The notes: generated by a model not told the origin, from the sequence alone. DNA of 64,000 nt from Lepus europaeus (GCF_033115175.1 NC_084836.1:64099097-64163096); one strand, 5' to 3'; positions 22,117 to 33,500 are shown, counted from the stretch's first letter. Translations and numbers: made by a program.

Positions 22117-22455
22117 GGGGCCGGCGCTGTGGCATAGCTGGTAAAGCCAACACCTGCAGTACAGGCATCCCATATGGGCACTGGTTCGAGTACTGGCTGC
22201 TCCACTTCCCATCCAGCTCTCTGCTATGGCCTTGGAAAGCAGTAGTAGATGACCCAGGTCCTTGGGACCCTGCACCCATGTAGGAGACCTGAAAGAAGCT
22301 CCTGGCTCCCGGCTTCAGATCAGTCCAGCTCAGGCCATTGCAGCCATTTGGGGAGTGAACCAGAAAATGGAAGACCTCTCTCTCTCTGTCTCTCTGTAAC
22401 TCTGCCTTTCAAATAAATAAATAAATCTTTTAAAAATAAATAAATAAATAAGTCT
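22117..22455 (+). mobile_element. Older CSINE
   Basis: GGGGCCGGCGCTGTGGCATAGC to an expanded AAATAAATAAAT tail. It abuts the preceding nest. Confidence 0.92.
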
Positions 22456-22496
22456 GTTTCTATCTCTCAAATTAATTAATTTAAAAAACATTACAG

Positions 22497-22867
22497 GGGG
22501 GCTGGCGCTGTGGCATAGAGGGTTAACACCCTGGCCTGAAGCACCAGCATCCCATATGGGTGCCGGTTCGAGAACCGGATGCTACTACTCTTCTGATCCA
22601 GCTTTCTGCTATGGCCTGGGAAAGCAGTAGAAGATGGCCCAAGTTCTTGGGCCCCTGCACCCGCATGGGAGACTGGGAAGAAGCTCCTGGCTCCTGGCTT
22701 CAGATCAACACAGCTCCAGACATAGCGGCCAATTGGGGAGGGAATCATCGGATGGAAGACCTCTATCTCTCTCTCTCTCTCTCTCCCCCTCTCTCTCTCT
22801 CTGCCTCTCCTCTCTCTGTGTAACTCTGACTTTCAAATAAATAAATAAATAAATCTTTAAAAAAAAA
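22497..22867 (+). mobile_element. Older CSINE
   Basis: GGGCTGGCGCTGTGGCATAG to (AAAT)n-CTTTAAAAA. ATTACAGGGG on each side links it to the next SINE, which starts directly after. Confidence 0.92.
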
Positions 22868-22872
22868 TTACA

Positions 22873-23500
22873 GGGGCTGGCATTGTGGCCCAGCAGGTTA
22901 AGCCATCATCTGGGATGCAGTCATCTCATATCAGAGTGCCAGTTAGAGTCCTGGTTGCTCTGCTTCCAATCCAGCTTCCTGCTAATGCACCTGGGAAAGC
23001 AGTAAGGTTGGCCCTGCCACCCATGGAAGACCTGGATGGAGCCCCAGGCTCCTGCCTTTAGCCTGGCTCAGCCCAACCTGTTATAGTGATTTGGGGAATG
23101 AACCAGTGAACAGAAGATCTGTCTTTTTTTTTTTTTTTTTTTTTTTTACAGGCAGAGTGCATAGTGAGAGAGAGAGAGACAGAGAGAAAGGTCTTCCTTT
23201 TTGCCGTTGGTTCACCCTCCAATGGCCGCTGCGGCCGGCGCATCTTGCTGATCCGAAGCCAGGAGCCAGGTGCTTCTCCTGGTCTCCCATGCGGGTGCAG
23301 GGCCCAAGCAATTGGCCCATCCTCCACTGCACTCCCGGGCCATAGCAGAGAGCTGGCCTGGAAGAGGAGCAACCGGGATAGAATCCGGCACCCTAACCGG
23401 GACTAGAACCCGGTGTGCCGGCGCCGCAAGGTGGAGGATTAGCCTGTTAAGCCACGGCGCCAGCCTGAAGATCTGTCTTTCTACCTGTCTCTGTCTCTCT
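22873..23500 (+). mobile_element. Old CSINE split by a young antisense CSINE
   Basis: GGGGCTGGCATTGTGGCCCAGC starts it. It is interrupted at 23,125 and resumes at about 23,466 with GAAGATCTGTCTTTCTACC. Confidence 0.85.
23126..23465 (-). mobile_element. Young A-tailed CSINE, nested
   Basis: T run, CAGGCAGAGTGCATAGTGAG, then the complement of the head (CCACGGCGCCAGCC). GAAGATCTGTCTTT repeats at about 23113 and 23467 as the target duplication. Confidence 0.93.
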
Positions 23501-23721
23501 CATTCTGCTAGTCAGAGAAATAATTTTTATAATTATAAAAATGTACAATGCATAAAATACAGATCCAATCCCTTGAGATAAACACTAATTGGGATTATAT
23601 TTCATACACATGTGTACACACACATGCATGGATGGATATTTACCAATATAAATTTATTTTTCCAGAAGCTTCATATAACACTTTATATTTGTAATACTTA
23701 ATAATATATCTTAGAGCTTGA

Positions 23722-24066
23722 GGCCTGCACTGTGGTGCAGTGGGTTAATCCTCCACCTGTGGCACTGGCATCCCATTTGAGTGCCAGTTCTGGTCCTGGC
23801 TGCTCCTTTTCAAATTCAGCTCTCTGCTATGGCTTGGGAAAGCAGTAGAAGATGGCCCAAGTCATTGGGCTCCTGCACCCATGTGGGAGACCTGGAAGAA
23901 GCTCCTGGCTCCTGGCTCCTGGCTTCGGATGGGTGCAGCTCGGCGTTACGGCCATTTGGGGAGTGAACCACTGGAGGGAAGATATTTCTCTCTGTCTCTC
24001 CCTCTCACTGTCTGTAGCTCTACCTCTCAAATGAATAAATAAAAATCTTTAAAATAATAATAATAA
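23722..24066 (+). mobile_element. Older CSINE
   Basis: GAGGCCTGCACTGTGGTGCAGTG to (AAT)n. ATCTTAGAGCTT flanks both sides. Confidence 0.9.
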
Positions 24067-24079
24067 ATCTTAGAGCTTT

Positions 24080-24680
24080 CCTGATAAGAAGTTGATAATG
24101 TAGAGAATTGCTGAAATAGTCCATTAACAGGAAGGTCAAAATTTTGTTTATACCATCCAGCACAACAAATGAGTATGTAGAGGCTCCCAGCATTATGAAA
24201 TAGTGCAGTGCACAGGAAAATTCAGACCTACATAGAGAGCTATCACACTGTCATGGGTTCCAGTTAGCAATTTAAACACTGCTTCTTTTTCCTTTGGCTT
24301 TAACTTAGCAAGAACAACTCCCTCTCAAAGCATCAGAAAAAATAGCCTTTATGCTTCACAATCTTGTATTTCCTGCATTTGCCTCATTCAGCAAATATTT
24401 ATCTGTCAGTTGACAGGCTGTCAGGACTTCCTGCGAGTGATCTACCTGAACAGGTTCTTTATAATAGTCTTTGGCCACAAGAAAACTCCAAGCAACAGTC
24501 ACAAAAATAGAAAATATAGAAAAGCAAATCCAAATTACTAGTCCCTGTTGAAAATGCAGCATATGGCTTACTTTCTACATTCAAAAAATACTTTTTGACT
24601 TGGGTACCCTGTAATAGGTATATAAAGAGGTAGGTCCTAAAGTTTGAGATTATACAGACCAAGAAATGCACTTAAATTTT
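24080..24680. other. Unclassified intergenic stretch
   Basis: No gene or SINE is seen. It may contain very old repeat sequence. Confidence 0.35.
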
Positions 24681-24689
24681 TATTTTTAC

Positions 24690-26035
24690 TATTAAATATT
24701 TGAGGCACAAAAATAGTATCAAGAATATAAACACCTACACTTATATACCTAATACTCAGCTTAAGAAATCCAACATTACCACAGTTGACATCTCGGTATA
24801 AATCCTTGTCAGGAACTGCATAATTATCATCCTCATAGCCACTGTAGTACTTTCATTATTTACATATTTATCCAGACACAACATATAGCATTGCATGGTC
24901 TGAATATGATATGGCACTTGAAAACATGCAGACTTTAATTCTCAAAATCATGTGTTAATAGTACTAAGAAAGCTAGAAATTTAATCCAATGACAGTAGTT
25001 GAGAGGTGGTCCTAGGAAGAAGGTCCTTGGGTCACTGGCGACATGCCCTTGGAAAGTAAATCTCACAAAAGATTTGGTTATAAAAGCCACATTGGGTCCA
25101 GCCTCTCTGCTTCCTGGCTTGCTTTGTGATCGGTCGCAGACTTCCCAGACAATGGAGGTCTGTGAACCTTCAAAATCATGAACCAAAATAAACCTCCTTC
25201 CTTTGTAAGTAGCTTCTCTCAGGTGTTTTGTTAGAGTGATGATAAGCTGACTAACACAAGCATTTTCTGCAAGTTTTAACACTTTGAACAAAATGTCATA
25301 CCACTAATCACATATTCTATAACTTAATTTTTTCATTCACTATGTTCTTATATTTTACCTAGATTGATATATGTAATTCAACCTCATTCATGTCAACCAT
25401 CATAAAAATAGATGACTGGATGGATTAATGGTGGATGGGAGGATGGATGGAGAGTTAGCTATAGACAGACCACAAACAATCAACCCATTCTCCTGTGAAT
25501 GGGCATATAATTTTTTCTAAATTTATCATGATTTAAATAATAGAGCAATGAAGATTCTTATACAAGTCTCCTTTGCACTTGCATATTTACAATATGTACG
25601 TGATATTGAAATTGTTGTATCATGGGTTAAATAGTTCAACTTTTTAGTTATCAGCTATTGCCCAAATTGCTTACCAAAGTCGCTATATAAATTTATACCT
25701 GCCTGCAGGAGGATGTGAGCTCCCAGTGATCTATAGCTTCATTCTTAGTACTGCTGACTGTAATTCTTGTCAACATATAAATGTGAAATTGTATCACACT
25801 ATGGCTTTATTTTGCATTTCCATATTTTGTGTGCTTATTGGCCATTCAGATTTTCTTTTATTCTATTTTTGTCAAGATCTCTTTTGTTTATAAATTGACA
25901 GGAGTTCCTCCTACTTCTTAGTAATAAAATTTTGTGGTTCTCTATGATGCAAATACATCCCCCAGTTGGTGGATTATTCTTTTGCTCTAAGTAAGTTGTG
26001 TTTTGTTGTAGAGAAGGTCTTTATTTTATTGTAGT
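24690..26035 (-). mobile_element. Old L1 fragment split by an LTR
   Basis: The reversed text at 25,480-25,900 shows the order of L1 3' landmarks: AATGGGCATATAA, GAGCAATGAAGATTC, TGCCCAAATTGCTTACC, ATTTTGCATTTCC and TTATTGGCCATTCAGA. The part left of 24,893 is assigned less firmly. No frame survives. Confidence 0.5.
24893..25259 (+). mobile_element. MaLR-type solitary LTR
   Basis: GCATGGTCTGAATATGATATGG, GAGAGGTGGTCCTAGGAAG, GCTTCCTGGCTTGCTTTGTG, CAAAATCATGAACCAAAATAAACC and GTTAGAGTGATGATAAGCTGAC follow the order expected for MLT1/MST-like LTRs. Confidence 0.7.
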
Positions 26036-26039
26036 CATA

Positions 26040-26316
26040 CTTAACAAAGAGAGAAGAGACAGAGAGAGATCCTGCATCCACTGGTCACACCCCAGATGGA
26101 CAGGGCTGGGCAAAAGCCAGGAGCTAGAACACTATCCGATCTCCCAAGTGGGTGCCAGGGACCCAAGCACTTGAGCCATCCTCTATTGCTTTCCCAGGCA
26201 CATTGGCAGGGAGCTGGATGGGAAATGGAGCAGCAGGGACTCCAACTGGCACTCATACAGGATGCTGGCATTGTAGGTTACAGCTTAACCCACGGTAGCA
26301 TAACACCAGCCCCAAA
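26040..26316 (-). mobile_element. Older CSINE, reversed
   Basis: CAAAGAGAGAAGAGACAGAGAG to CATAACACCAGCCCC. Tail lost. Confidence 0.85.
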
Positions 26317-26387
26317 AATAAATTTTTGGTATAAAACACAAGGGGAAACTATCTGAATGGCAACACCGCCTCCTAGTGGCACTTGGG

Positions 26388-26446
26388 ATAAAGGTCTCTA
26401 CAGTTGATCTTAGCCAAAAGGCCAAGAAGCAATATAAAGGTCTCTA
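26388..26446 (-). pseudogene. U2 snRNA 5'-fragment retropseudogene
   Basis: Bases 26,401-26,433, read on the minus strand, are 33 nt that match U2 snRNA nucleotides 1-33 at 30 positions. The motif GGCCTTTTGGCTAAGATCAA is intact. The insert is bounded by a perfect 13-bp direct repeat ATAAAGGTCTCTA at 26388-26400 and 26434-26446. It has no A tail, no U2 beyond nt 33 and no promoter, so it is not functional. The structure fits snRNA pseudogenes made from 3'-truncated cDNA and integrated with a target-site duplication. Confidence 0.88.
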
Positions 26447-26559
26447 AACCAAAGCATCTTTAAAGAACCTTGTCTTGTATGGCTGTGGACTTTGGACTAT
26501 GTACTACATACTCCTTAGTTTAGCCAATGTAACCCTCACAACAACCCCTTGTAGAAAGA

Positions 26560-26690
26560 TACAGCAGCATACAGCTTAGGAGTTAAATATATAGACTCTG
26601 GAAGCCAGGCTATCTGATTCTCTGCTTAATGCCGCTCCCCCATACTAGCTCTGTGATGTCATTCATATTTCTGAAATTTTCTGCATCACG
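26560..26690 (+). mobile_element. MIR fragment
   Basis: AGTTAAATATATAGACTCTGGAAGCCAGGC and CTAGCTCTGTGATGTC match the order of the MIR core. Confidence 0.6.
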
Positions 26691-26692
26691 GG

Positions 26693-26726
26693 GGTACTTC
26701 AAAAAGTTCATGGAAAATGACATTAG
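26693..26726. mobile_element. Mariner-like terminal repeat fragment
   Basis: GGGTACTTCAAAAAGTTCATGG is the same terminal sequence seen near 7,590-7,612 in the opposite orientation. A SINE abuts it. Confidence 0.5.
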
Positions 26727-27053
26727 GGGTGGAAACTGTGGCACAGGCGATTAAGCTGCCGCTTGTAACACCCACATCCCCTATCAGAGTGTCAGTTCAA
26801 GGCCCAGCTCCTCTGCTTTGGTCCAGCTTTCCATTAATGCATCCTGAGAAGCAGGGCATGGTGGTTCAAGTGCTTGGGCCACTAGTACACACATGGCAGT
26901 CCAAAATGAAGTTTCAGGCTCCTGGCTTCAGCCTGGCCTGTCGCTAGCATTTGGGGAGTGAACCAGCAAGTGGAAGATCAATCTCTCTTTCCTCTCTCTC
27001 TCTCTCTCTCTCACATTTCCCTTTCAATTAGGTGCAAATAATTTTTTAAATTA
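26727..27053 (+). mobile_element. Older CSINE
   Basis: GGGTGGAAACTGTGGCACAGG to CAATTAGGTGCAAATAATTTTT. Diverged tail. Confidence 0.85.
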
Positions 27054-27480
27054 ACTTTAAAAATATGATCAGAGTCGGTGAACTCAAAAGGCTTCGATAG
27101 CCTTGGCAACTCATGACAAGAGCCTAGGGTGATTACTGATGCCATAAACAAGAGTGTCAATTTGTTAAGTCAACAACAGGAGTCACTGTGCACTTACTCC
27201 TCATGTAGGATCTCTGTCTTTAATGTGCTGTACATTGTGATTTAATGCTATAACTAGTACTCCAACAGTATTTTTCACTTTGTGTTTCTATGTGGGTGCA
27301 AACTGTTGAAATCTTTACTTAATATATACTAAACTGATCTTCTGTATATAAAGAGAATTGAAAATGAATCTTGATGTGAATGGAAGGGGAGAGGGAGTGG
27401 GAAAGGGGAGGGTTGCAGGTGGGAGGGAAGTTATGGGGGGGAAGCCATTGTAATCCAAATAAATTAATTAATAAATTAAT
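27054..27480 (+). mobile_element. Rabbit L1 3' end, 5'-truncated
   Basis: A lagomorph L1 3' UTR: AGTCACTGTGCACTTACTCC, CTTTAATGTGCTGTACATTG, the G-rich run GGGAGAGGGAGTGGG and GAAGCCATTGTAATCC before AAATAAATTAATTAAT. Positions 1-57 carry a reversed piece of the same unit. Confidence 0.75.
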
Positions 27481-27492
27481 TAACTTAAAAAA

Positions 27493-27812
27493 TAGGGACT
27501 GCTGTTGTTCCAGAGTGGGTCAAACCACCACCTGCAACGCAGGCATCCCATATGGGCACTGGTTTGAGCCCCAGCTGCTCTACTTCCAATCCAGCTCCCT
27601 GCTAATGCACCTGGGAAAGCAGCGGAAGATGGCCCAAGTGCTTAGGTCCCTGCACCTATGTGGGAGACCTGGAATAAGTTCCGGGCTCCTGGCTTAGGAC
27701 TGGCCCAGCTCTGGCCATTGTGATCATTTGGGGAGTAAACCAGCAGATGGAATCTCTCTCTCTCTCTTTCTCTGTAACTCTTTCAATTAAATAAATAAAT
27801 CTTTAAAAAGAA
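27493..27812 (+). mobile_element. Older CSINE
   Basis: GGGACTGCTGTTGTTCCAGAG to AATTAAATAAATAAATCTTTAAAA. Confidence 0.88.
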
Positions 27813-28036
27813 AGAAAATCAACCAAGTTTTGCATAGGAAGCCAGATCTCTAGGAATATTCAAATAGGTCTGATCTACCTAGAGCCCTTTTTTTTTTTTA
27901 CTACTTTGCCCACAGGCACGTGGAAACCAAGTTCATTTTCTAAATTAGACTAATTAACAGCTGACTAGAGAGTCTAGTCTTTCCTTCCTTTCCTAATATT
28001 ATTGTAAAAATAAAATTTATTCAGATGATGATTTTC

Positions 28037-28357
28037 TTTTAAGATTTATTTTATTTATTTGAAAGACAGAGTTACAGAGAGAGGTACAGACAGAGAGAAG
28101 TCCTTCATCCGCTGGTTCACTCCTCAGATGGCTGCAACAGCCAGAGCTGCGCCGATCTGAAGCCAGGAGCCAGGAGCTTCTTCCAGATCTCCCACGCGGG
28201 TGCAGGGGCCCAAGGACTTGGGCCATCTTCTGCTTTCCCAGGCCATAGCAGAGAGCTGGATCGGAAGTGGAGCAGCCAGGACTAGAACCACTGCCCATAT
28301 GGGATGCGGGCACTTCAGGCCAGAGCTTTAACCCACTGTACCACAGCGCTGGCCCCA
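28037..28357 (-). mobile_element. Older CSINE
   Basis: Reverse copy. TCAGATGATGATTTTC is repeated perfectly at about 28021-28036 and 28358-28373. Confidence 0.93.
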
Positions 28358-28501
28358 TCAGATGATGATTTTCAAATGACAGGATACTAATGTGACTATC
28401 AGACTGTCTGCCCAAGCCCACAATTGCAACAAGATGTATCCTTACAGACTAAGACTGATTGGCAGACCCACACATCATAGCAAGTAGATTCTTTTTTTAA
28501 A

Positions 28502-28860
28502 AAAAAAAATTATTTATTTATTTGCAAGTCAGAGTTACACAGAGAGAGGAGAGGTAGAGAGAGAGAGAGAAGTAGAGAGAGAGAGGTAGAGAGAGAGAGG
28601 TCTTCCATCGATGGTTCACTCCCCAACTGGCTGCAACGGCCGGAGCTGCACCGAACCGAAGCCAGGAGCCAGGAGCTTCTTCTGGGTCTCCCATGTGGGT
28701 GCAGGGGCCCAAGAAGGCCCAAGCCTTCTTCTACTGCTTCTGCAGGCCATAGCAGAGAGATGGATTGGAAGTGGAGTAGCCGGGTCTCAAACCGGTGCCC
28801 ATATGGGATGCTGGTGCTTCAGGCCAGAGCATTAACCTGCTGCACCACAGCGCCGGCCCC
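28502..28860 (-). mobile_element. Older CSINE
   Basis: Reverse copy with an expanded GA-rich block (28,543-28,600), ending CACAGCGCCGGCCCC. The flanks AAGTAGATTCTTT and AAGTGCATTCCTTT are a decayed duplication. Confidence 0.92.
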
Positions 28861-29056
28861 AAGTGCATTCCTTTACTTATAAAGCACCCCATGATTCTGC
28901 AAGTTTCTTTTGGTTCATACGTCAGTATTCTTGGGGTTCTAGTTGAGAGACTGAATATACAGACAACAGGCAGATCATGTATAAAAATGAAACAACGCCC
29001 CCACAGCCTACTCAGAAAGCAAACCCCTATACCTGTAAGGAAAATCCCAGAAGTGG

Positions 29057-29340
29057 TTCAGTGAGGAAGTTGCCACTTGGGACGCCCGTGTCACCTATTG
29101 GAGTCACAGCTCCTCTGCTTCCTGCTCTGCACATCCTAGGAGGCAGCAGATAACAGTCCCAGTGCTTGGGTCCCTGCCAGGAACGTGGGAGACCTGGATT
29201 GAATTCCCAGCTCCTGCTTTTGGCCTGGCCCAGCCCTGGCTGTTGTGGGTATTTGGGTTGGTGAACCAGCAAGTGGAAGATCTCTGTCACTGTCTCTCTA
29301 CTTTTCACATAAAATGCAAAGTAATACATTTAAAGAAAAA
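29057..29340 (+). mobile_element. Old CSINE
   Basis: GTGGTTCAGTGAGGAAGTTGCC to AAAATGCAAAGTAATAC. Oldest type. Confidence 0.75.
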
Positions 29341-29786
29341 AATTAGCTCAGGAAGCCCTCCTGCTATGAGTTGGGCTTGTAGGAAGCCAGGTGGATCTAG
29401 CCATGGTCAACGAGGCCAAACAATAACCCCTAACCCCTGTAATAACCAGCCTAAGGCAGCCAGGACTTGACCAGGAACTGATAGCTTCCTAACTCTGTCT
29501 CTGCTTCCAACTGAGGTCCAGCCAGAGAAAACTAAACTTGCATCTGCAGCTGCCTACAGTTCCAAATTCTCCAAGCCCACACCTGAAGGCCTCCCTGCCT
29601 CCCACCACCCAGCTTTCCTACTCCTCTGCCCTCCTGAGTCTCCACCAAATACAAGTGATGGCGGCTGACTCCCATGCTACAGCCAGCCCCGAATCAACAT
29701 CCTGGGCTTTTTCTTATTCAGTTGGTCTTCATTTGTTTCCATATATCAGACCTAGTAATTCTATAAACAACAAATTTCCAAAACCT
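29341..29786. other. Unclassified intergenic stretch
   Basis: No exon or named repeat is seen between two SINEs. Confidence 0.4.
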
Positions 29787-30108
29787 CTGGCACTGTGGCA
29801 CAATAGGTTAATCCTCTGCCTGCAGTGCCAGCATCCCCATATGGGCACCAGTTCGAGTCCCAGCTGATTCAGCTCTCTGCTATGGCCTGGGAAAGCAGTA
29901 GAAGATGGCCCAAGTCCTTGGGCCCCTGCACCCACGTGAGAGACCCAGAAGAAGCTCCTGGCTCCTGGCTTCGGTTCGGCCCAGCTCCAGCCATTGTGGC
30001 CATCTGGGGAGTGAACCAGCGGATGGAAGACCTTTCTCTCTGTCTTTCCCTCTCAATGTCTATAACTCTGCCTCTCAAATAAATAAATAAATCTTAAAAA
30101 GAAAAAAA
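29787..30108 (+). mobile_element. Older CSINE
   Basis: CTCTGGCACTGTGGCACAATAGG to AAATAAATAAATAAATCTTAAAA. It is the last SINE before the PRIM1 promoter. Confidence 0.9.
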
Positions 30109-30328
30109 AGCCCATCTTTGTACACAAACAAGCTAATAATATTTTTTTTTAAATGATATGAGTGTTACTTCTAAACAGCCATAAGGTTAGCATGGAACAT
30201 CTTTTTCACTTCATTCCCTATGTCAGAACGTTTCCAGCCTCGTGTCTCCAGGGATCCTTCCAGAATGTACAGGGACCACAAGAGCGGTGCCCCTAGGGCT
30301 CCCGCGGCCTAGGCCAACCCCAAGCAGG

Positions 30329-30348
30329 AACTACAATTCCCAGCAGCC
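30329..30348 (+). promoter_or_regulatory. ZNF143/STAF-like site
   Basis: AACTACAATTCCCAGCAGCC closely matches the known ZNF143/STAF binding sequence (ACTACAATTCCCAG core), typical of housekeeping promoters. Confidence 0.8.
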
Positions 30349-30374
30349 CCAGCGTCGCAGGGACGCGGCCCAGC

Positions 30375-30386
30375 GCGCCTGCGCAG
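30375..30386 (+). promoter_or_regulatory. NRF1-like site
   Basis: GCGCCTGCGCAG matches the palindromic NRF1 consensus GCGCNTGCGC. Confidence 0.75.
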
Positions 30387-30409
30387 TAGTGGGCGCTCGG
30401 ACCGTGCCG

Positions 30410-30420
30410 TTCCCGCCAAT
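30410..30420 (+). promoter_or_regulatory. E2F-like site
   Basis: TTCCCGCCAAT combines an E2F motif (TTCCCGCC) with an overlapping CCAAT. It lies 38-48 bp before the PRIM1 start codon. E2F control would fit an S-phase gene; this is inferred from the motif. Confidence 0.65.
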
Positions 30421-30457
30421 TCTTGCGGTAACCCTGCCTGGACCTGGTTCCGCGCTC

Positions 30458-30560
30458 ATGGAGTCGTTTGACCCAGCCGAGCTGCCCGAGCTGCTTAAGC
30501 TTTATTACCGGAGGCTGTTCCCCTACGCGCAGTATTACCGCTGGCTCAACTATGGCGGAG
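30458..30560 (+). CDS. PRIM1: PRIM1 exon 1 (residues 1-34 plus 1 nt)
   Basis: Starts at ATG with G at +4. Ends ..NYGG plus G, followed by the donor GTGATG at 30,561. Intron 1 is only 504 bp. Confidence 0.97.
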
Positions 30561-33500
30561 GTGATGGAGGCGGGCGGCGGGGCGGGAATTGGTTGCAAGT
30601 GGGGGGTCTTAGAACGACCAGGAGGTGCCGCCTGCGCGCCGGGCGTTGAGCCGGAGCCCTCCCACCGCTCTGCCGTGGGCGCCCCCGACCCCCCATTCCG
30701 GTGTGAGCCGCTGGCGACCCCTACGTGGTGGGGCGCGCGGCGGGAGCGCGTCACCGGGTCGCAGCGGGAAGCTGCGGAGGCGTGATCCGCCCGGGACCGA
30801 GGCGCGCCTCCTGGGGAAGTGCTTTCTTACGGGCAGCCGAACTGATTCGGGCCCACCGAGGAGAGAAGTGACGTTACAAGTTTTAATGTCGCTTATCCCT
30901 CGTAAATGTGGGACGGCAAACCTCTTCAAATTAGGGACTAGGTCCTGTCTTTTTTTTTTTTTTAACCCCTAACACACTGTGGGGCATCTTCTGGTGGGTT
31001 GATGTCATGATACCCAGAGCTGACTGAAGCGCCGAATTGACTGAAATGCGCACTTGTTTTGCAGTGGTAAAGAATTACTTCCAGCACCGTGAATTTTCGT
31101 TCACTTTGAAAGATGATATTTACATTCGCTACCAGTCCTTCAACAACCAGAATGACCTGGAAAAGGAGATGCAGAAAATGAACCCATACAAGATTGATAT
31201 AGGCGCAGTGTATACCCACAGAGTAAGAGAGCTTTTCTGTGTTTTGTGGCTTTGTTTTGTAAACCAAGAATGGGTCGACGCGCCCAGCGTTTTTAGATTA
31301 AGTTTTTTGATTTTGTTCTAGAGTGTGGAGTGCCACGGCTGTAACCTGTTTGTGTGCCTGGGCATGCCATGTTGCTGACTGGAAATCCTCTGGAAGTGAC
31401 TTGGTTGCATTCTCACTGGGACAAAAAATTGAGTTATCTGGCTGAAAATCGGACTGGGGAAGTCCGGTGTGGTTCAAGGGCAGGCAATACTCATAAAAGA
31501 GAAGCATTCGCTTCCAGAATTGGAGGTGTTTTCGATCGTCTCTCACACTCACACCCATTCCAGTCCCTTTGACCTGGCCATGGTAGACACTGAAGTCCAG
31601 CTACCGCTGCCATCATCATTCCTCTCACTTGCTCTACTATAAAATCCTCCTCCCAGGGGATCCCTGGAGACGAGAGGCCGCTGTCAGCACAGCAGCCACA
31701 GTGGTCCTCCTAAAACAACGCAGATTTTCAGATTTTCTGCTCAAAACCACCACCTCTCATCCACCCCCCTTTTCACTCAGACTAGAAGCTCCTCTCTCCC
31801 CTCTCCTCACGCCCCTCCTGGCACACTGGCCCTTGCTCAGGCCATTTCCACTGCCAACAACTCATTTCCCCAGATAACCACTTGGTTTATTCGCTCACCT
31901 CTTTCCAGTCTGACCCACATAGCCCCTTCTCAGTGAGACCTTCTTCATCCTGTCATTGGACCATCCCGAGTGCCTAGAATAACACCCACCAGAAAGAGTA
32001 CACCATAAGCATTTGGTAAATGAATGAGCAAATTAAAATTTTCTTCATTCCCCTCCTTAAGCATATACATAGGATAATAGCTTCTTTATTAAGTTTTTAC
32101 GTGTTGTACGGTTGTCCATGTCTGTGGGAGGTTAGTTGCAGAACCTCCTGCAGACATTAAAATCCCTGGATATGCTATTTTCTTACATAAAATGGCATAA
32201 TGTTTGCATATAACCTACACATGTTCTCCTGCATACTTTAAATCATCTCTAGATTATTTATAATACCTACTATAGTATAAATGCTTTATAAATAATTGTA
32301 TTGTTTAGGGAATAATGAAAAAAGTCCACATATTCAGTGCAGACCCAGGTGTGTGTGTGTGTGTGTGTGTATGATTGTTTTTTAATCTGTATTTTTTGTT
32401 GTTTAATCTTTTAATAAAATGTAGAAAGAAAAACTGGTTTACTCTACTGGTTTCCTCCCACAACAGTCAGGGCTGTGCCAGGTCAAAGCCAGGAGCCCAG
32501 AACTCATTCTGAGTCTCCCATGTGGGCAGGGTCGCAACTACGTAAGCCATCACTGCTGACTCCCAGGGTGTGCATAAGCAGGGAGCTGGAACCGGAGCAG
32601 AGGTGCCAGGACTGGAACCAGCACTCCAGGATGGGATCAGACGTCCATGCTGCAGCTTAACCCGCTGTACCACAACCTACCCCAGTGGCAGTTTTAAAAG
32701 TTCTTCTGTTACACTATGCTCTACATTGCTTTTTTTCTATTTTTCCCCTGTCTTTCATGTTAGAGGCTTGCCTCAGATGTCTGCTTATTTTTTGCTTGCT
32801 GTTTATATTTAAGATTGGAGTACTAAAAAGCTGGTTAGAAGCTCCATACAGACATCTGTGATTTCTCTGCTGCAGGGGTGACCTGGCTGAACCGTGTTAT
32901 TCTGGAACCTAACGTGAATTTCTCTAAATCTTTGTCAAAGAATGAAAACTCCACAGTACAGAAATATTTGTTTTGTTTGCTGTTCTATACCTTGAGCCTA
33001 GAACAGTGCTTGGCTCATCTGGTCAGTTTCTTCAGAGAAAAATCTAACAGTCTCCTGCCTGGGTTGACAGTGGGAAGGTATAGAAGTGGAGCTCCACATT
33101 CCTCATATAGAAGTTGAACCCCCCTAATCGCAGGACAGTACACTCTTGTTGGGCTGTGCCTGTTGTCCCCTCAGCCTGGAGACTGCTTATACTGTCCAGA
33201 TAATAATTCAGGCGTCTTCTGCCAGGGACACAGACGAGCAGTCACCTGGCTCTGCAGGGATCTGGGGGCTTCCTGCTTCTTAAACAGGCTTTGAATCAAT
33301 CTTTTTTCTAATCTCAGCTTCACCACCACACAAGTGCTTCCTCTTCCAGAGACACCTGGTGTTGCTACTACTGAGCCTTTCCGAGTTCTCAGGTGTAAAT
33401 TGGGTATCTCTTTCTTTACAATTCAGCTTTCATGAGTCTGAAGTTTCCCTCCTGAATTACAAAGTTATAAATTTATAAAACATTCTGGTGGTAGTATCTC

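Larger units (their letters stand above)
30290..30830. promoter_or_regulatory. PRIM1: PRIM1 CpG-island promoter
   Basis: A sharp rise in G+C and CpG content (for example CGCGGCCCAGCGCGCCTGCGC) spans the region before and across PRIM1 exon 1. No TATA box is evident. It holds ZNF143/STAF-, NRF1- and E2F-like sites, annotated separately. In human the HSD17B6 gene starts divergently from this point, so the promoter may be bidirectional; that part is inference. Confidence 0.85.

Noticed and set aside
1-30200. HSD17B6 coding exons expected upstream and divergent from PRIM1
   Set aside because: No open frame on the minus strand resembles a short-chain dehydrogenase (no TGxxxGxG or YxxxK context). 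The coding exons are probably further left than this window.
30242-30649. Open frame extending upstream of the PRIM1 start
   Set aside because: It is in frame with exon 1 but runs through the promoter motifs and on into intron 1. The protein start at 30,458 agrees with known PRIM1.
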